A stretch of 64,000 nt of DNA from Pseudomonas sp. JUb42 (GTDB taxonomy: Bacteria; Pseudomonadota; Gammaproteobacteria; Pseudomonadales; Pseudomonadaceae), in NCBI RefSeq assembly GCF_024807945.1, contig NZ_JANUFD010000002.1:62001-126000 (forward strand), given 5' to 3'. The notes beneath the pieces are model-generated. The model worked only from the letters and a program-made list of their open reading frames with translations, ran no database searches and had not been told where the DNA came from. A program made the translations under genes and the position numbers. Numbering within the stretch: the stretch's first letter is position 1; each line of letters begins with the position of its first letter. Below are positions 56,457 through 64,000 of the stretch, piece by piece.

Positions 56457-57287
56457 CTATCGGCTGCTCACTTGTTGATCAAGAAGAATACGGTTGGACA
56501 ATGACACTAGTTCGCCGTCATCTGTCAGCAGCGTAGTTTTCACCGTACCGATTTCTTCGATCTGCCCTTCGACCCCTCCCACACGCACATGTTGCCCAAC
56601 CTGATACAACTCCCGCACATAAATCCCGGCCAGTATCTGGCTCGCCAGTTCACGGCTGCCCAGGCCCATCGCCAGGGCGACGGCCAGACCAACGGTCAAC
56701 AGCGCGATGACGATCACATGGTTGAGCAGGTCAGTCTTGACCTCCAACTGACTGATAGCCACCGAAATACTGATGATAATGACCAGGCCCTGGGCGATTC
56801 GCCCAAGGCCCGCTGAATAATCCAGGCCCACACCTTCAGCGGCACCGCGCACCAGGCCATTGGCCAGTTGTGCCAGCAGCACCCCCACCAATAGCACCAG
56901 GGCTGCGCCGAACACCTTAGGCAGGTACAGCGCCAGCATGTCGAGGGTGGCGGAAACCCGCTCCAACCCCAGGGACTCAGCGGCCGACACGAGGAAAATA
57001 AGCAGGACGAACCAATAGATAATCTTGCCGATCAGGGTCGATATCGGCACCTGTACACCGGCGCGGCTTATCAGCTTGGTCAGGCCAGTGCCGCCCATCA
57101 GGCGATCCAGGCCCAGTTTGGCAAGCAGCTTGGACAACAAAGTATCGAGCAGCTTGGCTACGACGAACCCCAGCAGCACCACCACAAGGGCACCGAAGAG
57201 GTTGGGGATGAAGTTTGCGACTTTGGTCCACAATGCTGTCATTGCGGCAACCAGGCTCTGTGTCCAGAGATTCAATTCCATATTCAC
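56457..57287 (-). CDS. cmpX: Mechanosensitive ion channel protein CmpX
   Basis: A 276-residue MscS-family protein with TM helices at about 20-45, 85-110, 125-150 and 190-215, and a C-terminal MscS-type beta domain (VGQHVRVGGVEGQIEEIGTV). The family is linked to control of SigX and of membrane tension. The start overlaps the end of cfrX by 4 bases, so the two are co-translated. Confidence 0.92.
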   Translation of the reverse strand: MNMELNLWTQSLVAAMTALWTKVANFIPNLFGALVVVLLGFVVAKLLDTLLSKLLAKLGLDRLMGGTGLTKLISRAGVQVPISTLIGKIIYWFVLLIFLVSAAESLGLERVSATLDMLALYLPKVFGAALVLLVGVLLAQLANGLVRGAAEGVGLDYSAGLGRIAQGLVIIISISVAISQLEVKTDLLNHVIVIALLTVGLAVALAMGLGSRELASQILAGIYVRELYQVGQHVRVGGVEGQIEEIGTVKTTLLTDDGELVSLSNRILLDQQVSSR

Positions 57288-57529
57288 TCAGCCTTATCGA
57301 CAGGGCGGTTGTTCTGTTTGCGGCGGGAAACCGGGGCGATATGCGCTGAACCATTGTTCAGGGCAATCATCATGGCCTGGGACCAGCGGCCCAGCAGGCT
57401 GAACAGCACACCGGCACCGACCTGGCGGTTGGCGGTCTTGAGAACTCGCCCCAGACACGCATCGTCATCCCGGCTGGAGGATGACGAGTTGAGCATGTCA
57501 CGCAGTGATTCTTCGAACGGATCGTGCAT
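57284..57529 (-). CDS. cfrX: CfrX, small protein of the sigX region
   Basis: An 81-residue protein; ATG 57529 (MHDPFEESLRDMLNSSSSSR) follows GTGAGGTG on the coding strand. A Ser-rich start is followed by a hydrophobic segment (GAGVLFSLLGRWSQAMMIAL) and a basic end. The gene is conserved between cmpX and cmaX in Pseudomonas; the molecular function is unknown. Confidence 0.85.
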   Translation of the reverse strand: MHDPFEESLRDMLNSSSSSRDDDACLGRVLKTANRQVGAGVLFSLLGRWSQAMMIALNNGSAHIAPVSRRKQNNRPVDKAE

Positions 57530-57618
57530 AGGCACCTCACGCAATGTCACTGGGAGACGTGGCCGATTTCAGGCGAGTCACAAATGAGTCATCCGGTAAC
57601 GCATAAAAAATGTAACCG

Positions 57619-58614
57619 TCATACCCAGCGCAGCTTTCTGAACAGCCACCATTGCCCCAGCGCCACCGCGACCATCATCATGCAAGCGACCAGAAAGCCA
57701 TAAGGGCTGCCCGATCCGGGAATGCCGCCGACATTGATACCCAACAGGCCGGTGAGGAAGCTCATGGGCAGGAAGATCCCGGTGACCACGCCGAAGCGGT
57801 ACATGGTCCGGCTCATGCGCTCACTGAGGCGACGGTCTTCGGATTCCAGTACCAGCCCTACCCGCTCCCGCGTCAGCTCAAGCTCCTCGAGGTAACGGGT
57901 CAGGCTGTTGTTCAGTTCGTTCCAGTAATCGCCGTCATCGGCGACGAACCAGGGCAACTTGCAGCGCGTCAACTGACCGTAAATGTCCCGCTGCGGGGCA
58001 AGAAAGCGTCGCAGACCGGCCGCACGACGGCGGATATGCAGCATTTTGCCGTGATCCGGCTCGTACCGCTCGTCGGCGTCGATCTTCTCTTCTTCGTCAT
58101 CGATGGATTCAGTCAGGTCGGTGACCAGTGCCTGAACCTTGTCGGTGAGGTATTGCGCCAGATAAAGAATCAGCTCGGAGGCAGTTTTCGGCCCCTTGCC
58201 TTCGTTGAATTTTTCGATCAGTTCGTCCGTGGCGCGCAATGGCCGCAGACGCAGGGAAATGACCCGCTGGGCCGCCGCGAAGATCCTTACCGAGACCATA
58301 TCTTCCGGCTCGGCACCGGGGTTGAGATTGACCCCGCGCAGGAACAGCAGCAGTTCTTCATCGGGCAGCGACAGCATGCGCGGGCGGGTATTTTCTTCCA
58401 GCAGCAGGTCGCAGGCGAATTCACTCAGGCCACTGGCACTGCGCAACCAGGTGTGGGTTTGCGGATGACTGCGATCCCAGTGCAGCCAGACACTTTCGTG
58501 CGGCTGCAATTGCAGGGTTTGCAGATCGGTACGAGCTATGAAACGTGCCCCGCCTTTGCCGTCCAGTACCAGGGCGTGGACCAGCCCCCATTGCGCGTTT
58601 GTTTCGTCAAACAT
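57619..58614 (-). CDS. cmaX: CmaX, CorA/ZntB-family metal transporter
   Basis: A 331-residue CorA-superfamily protein. Long N-terminal cytoplasmic domain and stalk helix, two C-terminal TM segments. The signature before the periplasmic loop reads GINVGG instead of the GMN of true CorA, as in ZntB-type zinc transporters. It is likely to move Zn or another divalent ion rather than Mg. It is the first gene of the block cmaX-cfrX-cmpX-sigX-oprF. Confidence 0.92.
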   Translation of the reverse strand: MFDETNAQWGLVHALVLDGKGGARFIARTDLQTLQLQPHESVWLHWDRSHPQTHTWLRSASGLSEFACDLLLEENTRPRMLSLPDEELLLFLRGVNLNPGAEPEDMVSVRIFAAAQRVISLRLRPLRATDELIEKFNEGKGPKTASELILYLAQYLTDKVQALVTDLTESIDDEEEKIDADERYEPDHGKMLHIRRRAAGLRRFLAPQRDIYGQLTRCKLPWFVADDGDYWNELNNSLTRYLEELELTRERVGLVLESEDRRLSERMSRTMYRFGVVTGIFLPMSFLTGLLGINVGGIPGSGSPYGFLVACMMMVAVALGQWWLFRKLRWV

Positions 58615-58625
58615 TCAGGTTTCGC

Positions 58626-59114
58626 TTATTCCGGCATTGTCAGAGGCGATGGTGAAACGATGACGCCATTATTGTCGGCGTAGACATACTCACCCGGACG
58701 GAAGGTAACACCGGCGAAGGTCACGGCCACGTTGAGGTCACCGATGCCGCGCTTGTCGGTCTTCATCGGGTGGGTGGCCAGAGCCTGGACGCCCAGGTCG
58801 GTCTGGGCAATGACATCGACGTCACGGATGCATCCGTAGATCACCATGCCTTCCCAGCCATTGTGTGCGGCCTTCTCGGCCAACAGGTCACCCAACAGGG
58901 CGCGGCGCAGGGAACCGCCACCGTCGACCACAAGCACCTTGCCCTTGCCGTCGAGTGCCACCTGATCGCGGATCAGGGAGTTGTCTTCGAAGCATTTGAT
59001 CGTGACGATTTCACCGCCAAAGGAATCGCGGCCGCCAAAGTTGCTGAACATGGGTTCGAGCACCTGGACCAGTTCCGGGTAGGCATCGCACAGATCGGGC
59101 GTAATGTAATGCAT
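58626..59114 (-). CDS. rraA: RraA family protein (RNase E activity regulator)
   Basis: A 162-residue protein matching Rra[38 protein letters not shown] and [20 protein letters not shown]. RraA trimers bind RNase E and lower its activity. Related proteins are oxaloacetate decarboxylases/HMG aldolases (G-x20-R-D-x2-E/D motif), so an enzymatic role is an alternative. Located 12 bases before cmaX on the same strand. Confidence 0.92.
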   Translation of the reverse strand: MHYITPDLCDAYPELVQVLEPMFSNFGGRDSFGGEIVTIKCFEDNSLIRDQVALDGKGKVLVVDGGGSLRRALLGDLLAEKAAHNGWEGMVIYGCIRDVDVIAQTDLGVQALATHPMKTDKRGIGDLNVAVTFAGVTFRPGEYVYADNNGVIVSPSPLTMPE

Positions 59115-59284
59115 GGTTAACTCCTGTCAGGTGAAGATCGCAGGCACAGAAGAGTAGCCTAGCGCGACCAAGTTGAACGGTGCCTGTCAGACAATAATAT
59201 GAAAGTGGTCACTTTCGTGACCAAAGCTGCCTGACTCGTCACATCTTAGCCCCTGCTCTGCCCCAGCGGAATCGTTCAAACGTC

Positions 59285-60271
59285 TCAACCCGCCGCAGCC
59301 TCAGGCAACGTGTCTTCGGCCACCGTCGAACGCTCCCGCAGCCAGTCAGCGACCAGCGGCCAGACCTCGGTTTGCGCCGATTTGCTCACCAGCATCTGCA
59401 CATGGCCGAAGTCTTCGCTGAAACCGTGCTCGCGACCCAGGCAGACAAATTTCCGCTCGACAGAGCCTATCTGTTCGAACAACTTGCGGCAGGCCCATTC
59501 CGGGTCCTGCTCATCCCCCACTGCCGCCACCGCCAGTACCGGCACCTCGACATCCTTCAGACCGGTCCACCAGTTGCCGTGGGCATCGCCGAAGCGGCCA
59601 AAAAGGCCATGCCAGCGCATGCTTTCCAGCACTAGGCCGATCGGCTCGTCTTCCGGACCACGCTTGAAACGCGGGCCGGAGATATGCTCGAAGGGCTTGA
59701 GCAGCAGACGGCCTGACCACTGCACCGGCGGCACTTTCAGCGGCCAGTAGGTGCGACTGACCTGGCTGCCGAACAGCGCCACGGAAGCTGCGCCCGGCGC
59801 GCCCAGGTATTGCCCGCCCAACGCCGCAGCCAGGGTGGTGCCGCCCAGGGAGTGACCGATCCAGTGCGGAATCTGCCCGCTTTGCTCGCGGACGAAGGCG
59901 GCAATGGCCGGCAAGTCGTAACGCGCGTAGTCCGCCACGCGGTTGGAACGATACGCCTGGTTGCGCGCCGACAGGCCATGACCACGCATTTCCGGGATCC
60001 AGACATCGAACCCGGCCCGGGCCAGATAGGCGCCCAGGCCGATGCCCTTTGGCGAATACCAGAAGCGGCGGTTGGAAAAGCTGCCGTGCAGCAGAATGAC
60101 CGGCACGCCGCGCTGATCGGGATGCTCGAACAGGCCCAGGCGCGTGACCGCAAGCTCCACGCTGTAGTCCGGACTGTTGGCGGGTTTGAGGCGATATACG
60201 TCCTCGATCAGGTCGCCGCAACGTTCGGCGCTGATCAAGGCCACGGGAAAAAGAGTGCTGCTGCTTTGCAT
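59285..60271 (-). CDS. Alpha/beta hydrolase
   Basis: A 328-residue protein (ATG 60271, MQSSSTLFPVALISAERCGD). Oxyanion region VILLHGSFSNRRFW, nucleophile elbow GHSLGGTT with catalytic Ser, and a late His in REHGFSEDFGH. Similar to hydrolases next to ppsA in other Pseudomonas. The substrate is unknown; an esterase or lipase-like role is likely. Confidence 0.9.
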   Translation of the reverse strand: MQSSSTLFPVALISAERCGDLIEDVYRLKPANSPDYSVELAVTRLGLFEHPDQRGVPVILLHGSFSNRRFWYSPKGIGLGAYLARAGFDVWIPEMRGHGLSARNQAYRSNRVADYARYDLPAIAAFVREQSGQIPHWIGHSLGGTTLAAALGGQYLGAPGAASVALFGSQVSRTYWPLKVPPVQWSGRLLLKPFEHISGPRFKRGPEDEPIGLVLESMRWHGLFGRFGDAHGNWWTGLKDVEVPVLAVAAVGDEQDPEWACRKLFEQIGSVERKFVCLGREHGFSEDFGHVQMLVSKSAQTEVWPLVADWLRERSTVAEDTLPEAAAG

Positions 60272-60378
60272 AGAGCTCTTGCGTAAAAACGGGCAGCCGG
60301 AAAACCACCCTGCGAAAAAAGGCCGACCCACGCAGGCTAAACAGCCTGGGCGGGTCGGCGACTTACGGTGTTGCGTGA

Positions 60379-62754
60379 TCAGGCCGGAGCTTGACCTTCA
60401 GCCAGGAAGAACCAGGTTTCCAGTACGGAATCGGGGTTCAGGGAAACGCTTTCGATGCCCTGCTCCATCAGCCAGCGCGCCAGATCCGGGTGATCGGAAG
60501 GACCCTGGCCGCAGATACCGATGTACTTGCCGGCCTTGTTGCACGCTTGAATGGCATTGGCCAGCAGCTTCTTGACCGCAGGGTTACGCTCGTCGAACAG
60601 GTGAGCGATGATCCCCGAGTCCCGGTCCAGGCCCAGGGTCAGCTGGGTCAGGTCGTTGGAGCCGATGGAGAAACCGTCGAAGAACTCGAGGAACTCTTCA
60701 GCCAGGATCGCGTTGGACGGCAATTCGCACATCATGATGATGCGCAGGCCGTTTTCGCCGCGCTTGAGGCCGTTTTCAGCCAACAGGTCGATGACCTGGC
60801 TGGCTTCGCCCAGGGTACGGACGAACGGCACCATGATTTCGACGTTCGTCAACCCCATTTCGTTGCGTACGCGCTTGAGGGCGCGGCATTCGAGTTCGAA
60901 GCAGTCACGGAAGCTTTCGCTGATGTAACGCGAAGCACCGCGGAAGCCCAGCATCGGGTTCTCTTCTTCCGGCTCGTAGAGCTTGCCGCCGATCAGGTTG
61001 GCGTATTCGTTGGACTTGAAGTCCGACAGGCGCACGATGACTTTCTTCGGCGTGAATGCGGCGGCCAGAGTGCTGATGCCCTCGACCAGTTTCTCGACAT
61101 AGAAACCGACCGGATCGTCGTAGCCCGCGATGCGCTTGTCGACGCTTTCCTTGATTTCCAGCGGCAGGTTCGGGTAGTTCAACAGCGCCTTGGGGTGCAC
61201 GCCGATCATGCGGTTGATGATGAATTCCAGGCGCGCCAGGCCGACACCGGCGTTGGGCAACTGGGCGAAGTCGAAAGCCCGGTCCGGGTTGCCGACGTTC
61301 ATCATGATCTTGAACGGCAGGTCAGGCATGGCATCGACCGAGTTGGTCTTGATGTCAAAGCCCAGTTCGCCTTCGAAGATATAGCCGGTATCGCCCTCGG
61401 CGCAGGAAACGGTCACGCCCTGGCCATCTTTCAACAGCTGAGTGGCGTTGCCGCAACCGACCACGGCCGGAATACCCAGCTCACGGGCGATGATCGCCGC
61501 GTGGCAGGTACGACCGCCACGGTTGGTGACGATGGCACTGGCGCGCTTCATGACCGGTTCCCAGTCCGGGTCGGTCATGTCGGAGACCAGGACGTCGCCT
61601 GGCTGGACCTTGTCCATCTCGGACACGTCCTTGATGATGCGCACCTTGCCAGCGCCGATACGCTGGCCAATGGCACGACCTTCGACCAGTACGGTGCCCT
61701 TTTCCTTGAGCAGGTAGCGCTCCATGACGTTGCCCGAAGAACGGCTCTTCACGGTTTCGGGACGCGCCTGGACGATGTAAAGCTTGCCGTCGTCACCGTC
61801 CTTGGCCCACTCGATGTCCATCGGCGCCTTGTAGTGCTTCTCGATGATCATCGCCTGCTTGGCCAGCTCGCTGACTTCGGCATCGCTGAGGCAGAAACGC
61901 GCACGCTCGGCGGCATCGACGTCGACAGTCTTGACCGAACGACCGGCCTTGGCCTCGTCGCCGTAGATCATCTTGATCGCCTTGCTGCCCAGATTGCGGC
62001 GCAGGATGGCCGGACGGCCGGCTTCCAGGGTGCCTTTGTGGACGTAGAACTCGTCCGGATTGACCGCACCCTGGACCACGGTTTCACCCAGGCCGTAGGC
62101 ACCGGTAATGAACACCACGTCACGGAAGCCCGACTCGGTGTCGAGGGTGAACATCACACCCGCAGTCCCGGTTTCAGAGCGAACCATGCGTTGCACGCCA
62201 GCGGACAGAGCCACCAGTTTGTGATCGAAACCCTGGTGTACACGGTAGGAAATGGCGCGATCGTTGAACAGGGAAGCGAAGACTTCCTTGGCCGCACGGA
62301 TGACGTTTTCAACGCCGCGGATGTTCAGGAAGGTTTCCTGCTGACCGGCAAAGGAAGCGTCAGGCAGGTCTTCAGCAGTGGCGGAAGAACGCACGGCCAC
62401 GGCGATATCCGGGTTGCCTGCCGACAGTTCGGCGAAGGCGGTACGGATTTCGGCGTTGAGCCGCTCGGGGAACTCGGCTTCCATGATCCACTGACGAATC
62501 TGCGCGCCGGTCTTGGCCAAGGCGTTGACGTCGTCGACATCAAGAGCGTCCAGCGCAGCGTGGATCTGATCGTTCAGACCACTCTGCTCCAGAAAATCAC
62601 GGTAGGCCTGAGCTGTAGTGGCGAAGCCACCAGGGACCGAAACGCCAGCGCCTGCAAGGTTACTGATCATTTCGCCGAGGGATGCGTTCTTGCCTCCCAC
62701 GTGCTCCACATCATGGACGCCGAGCTTATCGAGGGAAACTACGTACTCTACCAA
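60379..62754 (-). CDS. ppsA: Phosphoenolpyruvate synthase
   Basis: A 791-residue enzyme, the usual length for PpsA. The start is TTG 62754 ([20 protein letters not shown]) after GGAGAGAT; upstream in-frame residues are not protein-like. ATP-grasp domain with [10 protein letters not shown], the swivelling domain with phosphohistidine TCHAAI (in [14 protein letters not shown]), and the PEP-binding barrel with [17 protein letters not shown] and CGQGPSDHP. It makes PEP from pyruvate in gluconeogenesis. Confidence 0.97.
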   Translation of the reverse strand: MVEYVVSLDKLGVHDVEHVGGKNASLGEMISNLAGAGVSVPGGFATTAQAYRDFLEQSGLNDQIHAALDALDVDDVNALAKTGAQIRQWIMEAEFPERLNAEIRTAFAELSAGNPDIAVAVRSSATAEDLPDASFAGQQETFLNIRGVENVIRAAKEVFASLFNDRAISYRVHQGFDHKLVALSAGVQRMVRSETGTAGVMFTLDTESGFRDVVFITGAYGLGETVVQGAVNPDEFYVHKGTLEAGRPAILRRNLGSKAIKMIYGDEAKAGRSVKTVDVDAAERARFCLSDAEVSELAKQAMIIEKHYKAPMDIEWAKDGDDGKLYIVQARPETVKSRSSGNVMERYLLKEKGTVLVEGRAIGQRIGAGKVRIIKDVSEMDKVQPGDVLVSDMTDPDWEPVMKRASAIVTNRGGRTCHAAIIARELGIPAVVGCGNATQLLKDGQGVTVSCAEGDTGYIFEGELGFDIKTNSVDAMPDLPFKIMMNVGNPDRAFDFAQLPNAGVGLARLEFIINRMIGVHPKALLNYPNLPLEIKESVDKRIAGYDDPVGFYVEKLVEGISTLAAAFTPKKVIVRLSDFKSNEYANLIGGKLYEPEEENPMLGFRGASRYISESFRDCFELECRALKRVRNEMGLTNVEIMVPFVRTLGEASQVIDLLAENGLKRGENGLRIIMMCELPSNAILAEEFLEFFDGFSIGSNDLTQLTLGLDRDSGIIAHLFDERNPAVKKLLANAIQACNKAGKYIGICGQGPSDHPDLARWLMEQGIESVSLNPDSVLETWFFLAEGQAPA

Positions 62755-62937
62755 GGTGATCTCTCCACTTAACTGTGTGTGTTGTTGGGAAAAGCTCAAA
62801 TTGCCGAACCGCCATGCAACACGGCCCTGCAGGTGTGTGGCCCGGACCCTGGAAATAAGCAAGAATGCCTACTGTCCAGGCCCGCAAGCGCGCCTATGAT
62901 AGCCAACATTCGCCACCAGCTTAAGGCCCGAGCACAA

Positions 62938-63756
62938 ATGAAACGATCTGCGTTCTTTATCTCCGACGGCACCGGCATCACTGCCGAAACCCTGGGCCAG
63001 AGCCTGTTGGCACAATTTGAAAACATCACGTTCAACAAGTTCACGAGGCCGTACATCGACAGCGTCGAAAAAGCGCGGGCGATGGTACAACAAATCAACA
63101 ACGCCGCCGACAGGGACGATGTGCGTCCGATCATTTTCGACACCATCGTCAACCAGGAAATACGCGAGATCCTGGCCACCTCGAACGGTTTCATGATCGA
63201 TATTTTCTCAACCTTCCTGGCGCCGCTGGAGCAGGAGCTTAGTTCACACTCCTCCTATTCGGTGGGCAAATCCCACTCCATCGGTCACAACTCCAACTAC
63301 ATGGAGCGCATCGAGGCAGTGAACTTCGCCCTCGACAACGACGATGGCGCCCGGACCCATTATTACGACAAGGCCGACATCATCCTCGTCGGTGTTTCGC
63401 GCTGCGGCAAGACCCCTACCTGTCTATACATGGCCATGCAATTCGGCATCCGCGCGGCCAACTACCCGCTGACCGAAGACGATATGGAAAGCCTGCAACT
63501 GCCTGCCGCGCTGAAGACCCACCGTAGCAAACTGTTCGGCCTGACCATTGACCCAGATCGCCTGACCGCCATTCGCCACGAGCGCAAGCCCAACAGCCGC
63601 TACTCCAGCTATGCCCAGTGCGAGTTCGAAGTGCGGGAAGTGGAAAACCTGTTCCGCCGCGAGAACATCCCCAATATCAACTCCACGCACTTCTCGGTGG
63701 AGGAGATCTCGGCGAAGGTATTGGTCGAGAAAGGGGTTGAGCGCCGGTTCAAGTAA
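62938..63756 (+). CDS. ppsR: PEP synthase regulatory protein (kinase/pyrophosphorylase)
   Basis: A 272-residue DUF299 protein. ATG 62938 ([20 protein letters not shown]) gives the standard length. P-loop [15 protein letters not shown], with [20 protein letters not shown] before it. It inactivates PpsA by ADP-dependent phosphorylation and reactivates it by phosphorolysis. Divergent from ppsA, with a 183-base gap holding both promoters. Confidence 0.95.
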   Translation: MKRSAFFISDGTGITAETLGQSLLAQFENITFNKFTRPYIDSVEKARAMVQQINNAADRDDVRPIIFDTIVNQEIREILATSNGFMIDIFSTFLAPLEQELSSHSSYSVGKSHSIGHNSNYMERIEAVNFALDNDDGARTHYYDKADIILVGVSRCGKTPTCLYMAMQFGIRAANYPLTEDDMESLQLPAALKTHRSKLFGLTIDPDRLTAIRHERKPNSRYSSYAQCEFEVREVENLFRRENIPNINSTHFSVEEISAKVLVEKGVERRFK

Positions 63757-63792
63757 TCATCTGAGTTTTGAAAATCGATTAAAGATGGATTG

Positions 63793-63883
63793 TGTGGGAG
63801 CGAATTCATTCGCGAAGACGGTGTTTCAGACGATAAAAATGCGTCGAATGTACCGACCTCTTCGCGAATGAATTCGCTCCCAC
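63793..63883. repeat. REP-type inverted repeat
   Basis: GTGGGAGCGAATTCATTCGC at the left faces GCGAATGAATTCGCTCCCAC at the right with 20 bp perfect arms. Between ppsR and the convergent gene at the right edge. Confidence 0.88.
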
Positions 63884-63908
63884 AACCACCACCCCACAGC
63901 CCCGCAGG

Positions 63909-64000
63909 TTAGAGTGGCACCCTCACCCACCCTTCCATCAACACCCGCGCACTGCGGCTCATCACCGCCTTGAGCACCTTCCATTCGCCATTGACCTGAT
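63909..64000 (-). CDS. prpF: 3' end of a probable prpF (2-methylaconitate isomerase), partial
   Basis: Only the last 29 codons are in the window: ...QVNGEWKVLKAVMSRSARVL then MEGWVRVPL and TAA at 63909-63911. The KAVMSRSAR-LMEGWV ending is what I recall for the C-terminus of PrpF, the isomerase working with AcnD in the methylcitrate cycle. The rest of the gene lies to the right. Confidence 0.6.
   Translation of the reverse strand, partial: QVNGEWKVLKAVMSRSARVLMEGWVRVPL

Noticed and set aside
60391..62772. Long open frame (about 793 codons) on the plus strand opposite ppsA
   Set aside because: Shadow of ppsA; no family resemblance and no start signals.
1..64000. CRISPR arrays
   Set aside because: No regularly spaced repeats with unique spacers. 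The only spaced repeats are REP elements, iterons and the three palindromes.

Overview
The window is from a Pseudomonas chromosome, most likely the P. fluorescens/P. putida group. The evidence is the gene order, which matches conserved Pseudomonas blocks (yggL-dacB-rlmL-rmf-pyrD and nasA-kinase-nasC-cobA-oprF-sigX-cmpX-cfrX-cmaX-rraA-ppsA-ppsR), an OprF porin, and REP-type inverted repeats between host genes (GTGGGAGCGAGG..., GTGGGACCGGCTTTAGCC...). In P. aeruginosa PAO1, as I recall its locus numbering, these two blocks lie far apart; here they join between pyrD and the nitrate transporter gene.

Positions 1 to about 33.2 kb are most of a lambdoid, probably siphovirus-like, prophage. It has two divergent arms around a CI/Cro switch at about 16.1-17.3 kb. 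The leftward (minus-strand, lytic) arm runs cro, KilA-N protein, O-like and DnaC-like replication genes, NinB, NinG, a probable late regulator, two terminators, holin-like genes, small and large terminase, portal, protease-like protein, cement protein, major capsid and head completion. It leaves the window at the left edge, so the tail genes, endolysin and the other attachment site are outside. The rightward arm (17.6-33.2 kb) carries many small unknown genes, a coiled-coil protein, an HNH endonuclease inserted at the 5' end of a RecA/Sak-like ATPase gene, an ExoX-like exonuclease, a cytosine methyltransferase with a repeat-rich centre, excisionase and integrase. The prophage ends inside a host gene for a RocS2/BvgS-type hybrid sensor kinase, of which only the C-terminal part remains on this side.

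From 33.3 to 44.2 kb are host housekeeping genes: yggL, dacB (PBP4), a CHASE-PAS-GGDEF diguanylate cyclase, rlmL, rmf and pyrD. From 44.4 to 54.4 kb is an assimilatory nitrate module: nitrate transporter plus a PP2C/Ser-Thr kinase fusion, then an FAD oxidoreductase, the molybdenum nitrate reductase and the sirohaem enzyme CobA. Both transcription units begin with a sigma-54 (GG-N10-GC) promoter followed by two hexaloop hairpins of the ANTAR type, the second of which overlaps an intrinsic terminator. This fits NtrC-type activation combined with NasT-type antitermination. Next is a ModA/WtpA-like binding protein and permease with a ModE-like operator, which would supply molybdenum (or tungsten) for the reductase.

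From 54.6 to 64 kb is the envelope-stress block (oprF, sigX, cmpX, cfrX, cmaX, all minus strand), rraA, an alpha/beta hydrolase, ppsA with its divergent regulator ppsR, and the 3' end of a probable prpF.

The least ordinary signals are: the paired ANTAR leaders; the HNH gene that has duplicated and synonymously recoded the first ten codons of its target; a three-copy palindrome (CGCGCCAC-N20/21-GTGGCGCG) scattered through the prophage and read in coding frame as a similar peptide; and the kinase gene split by the prophage.
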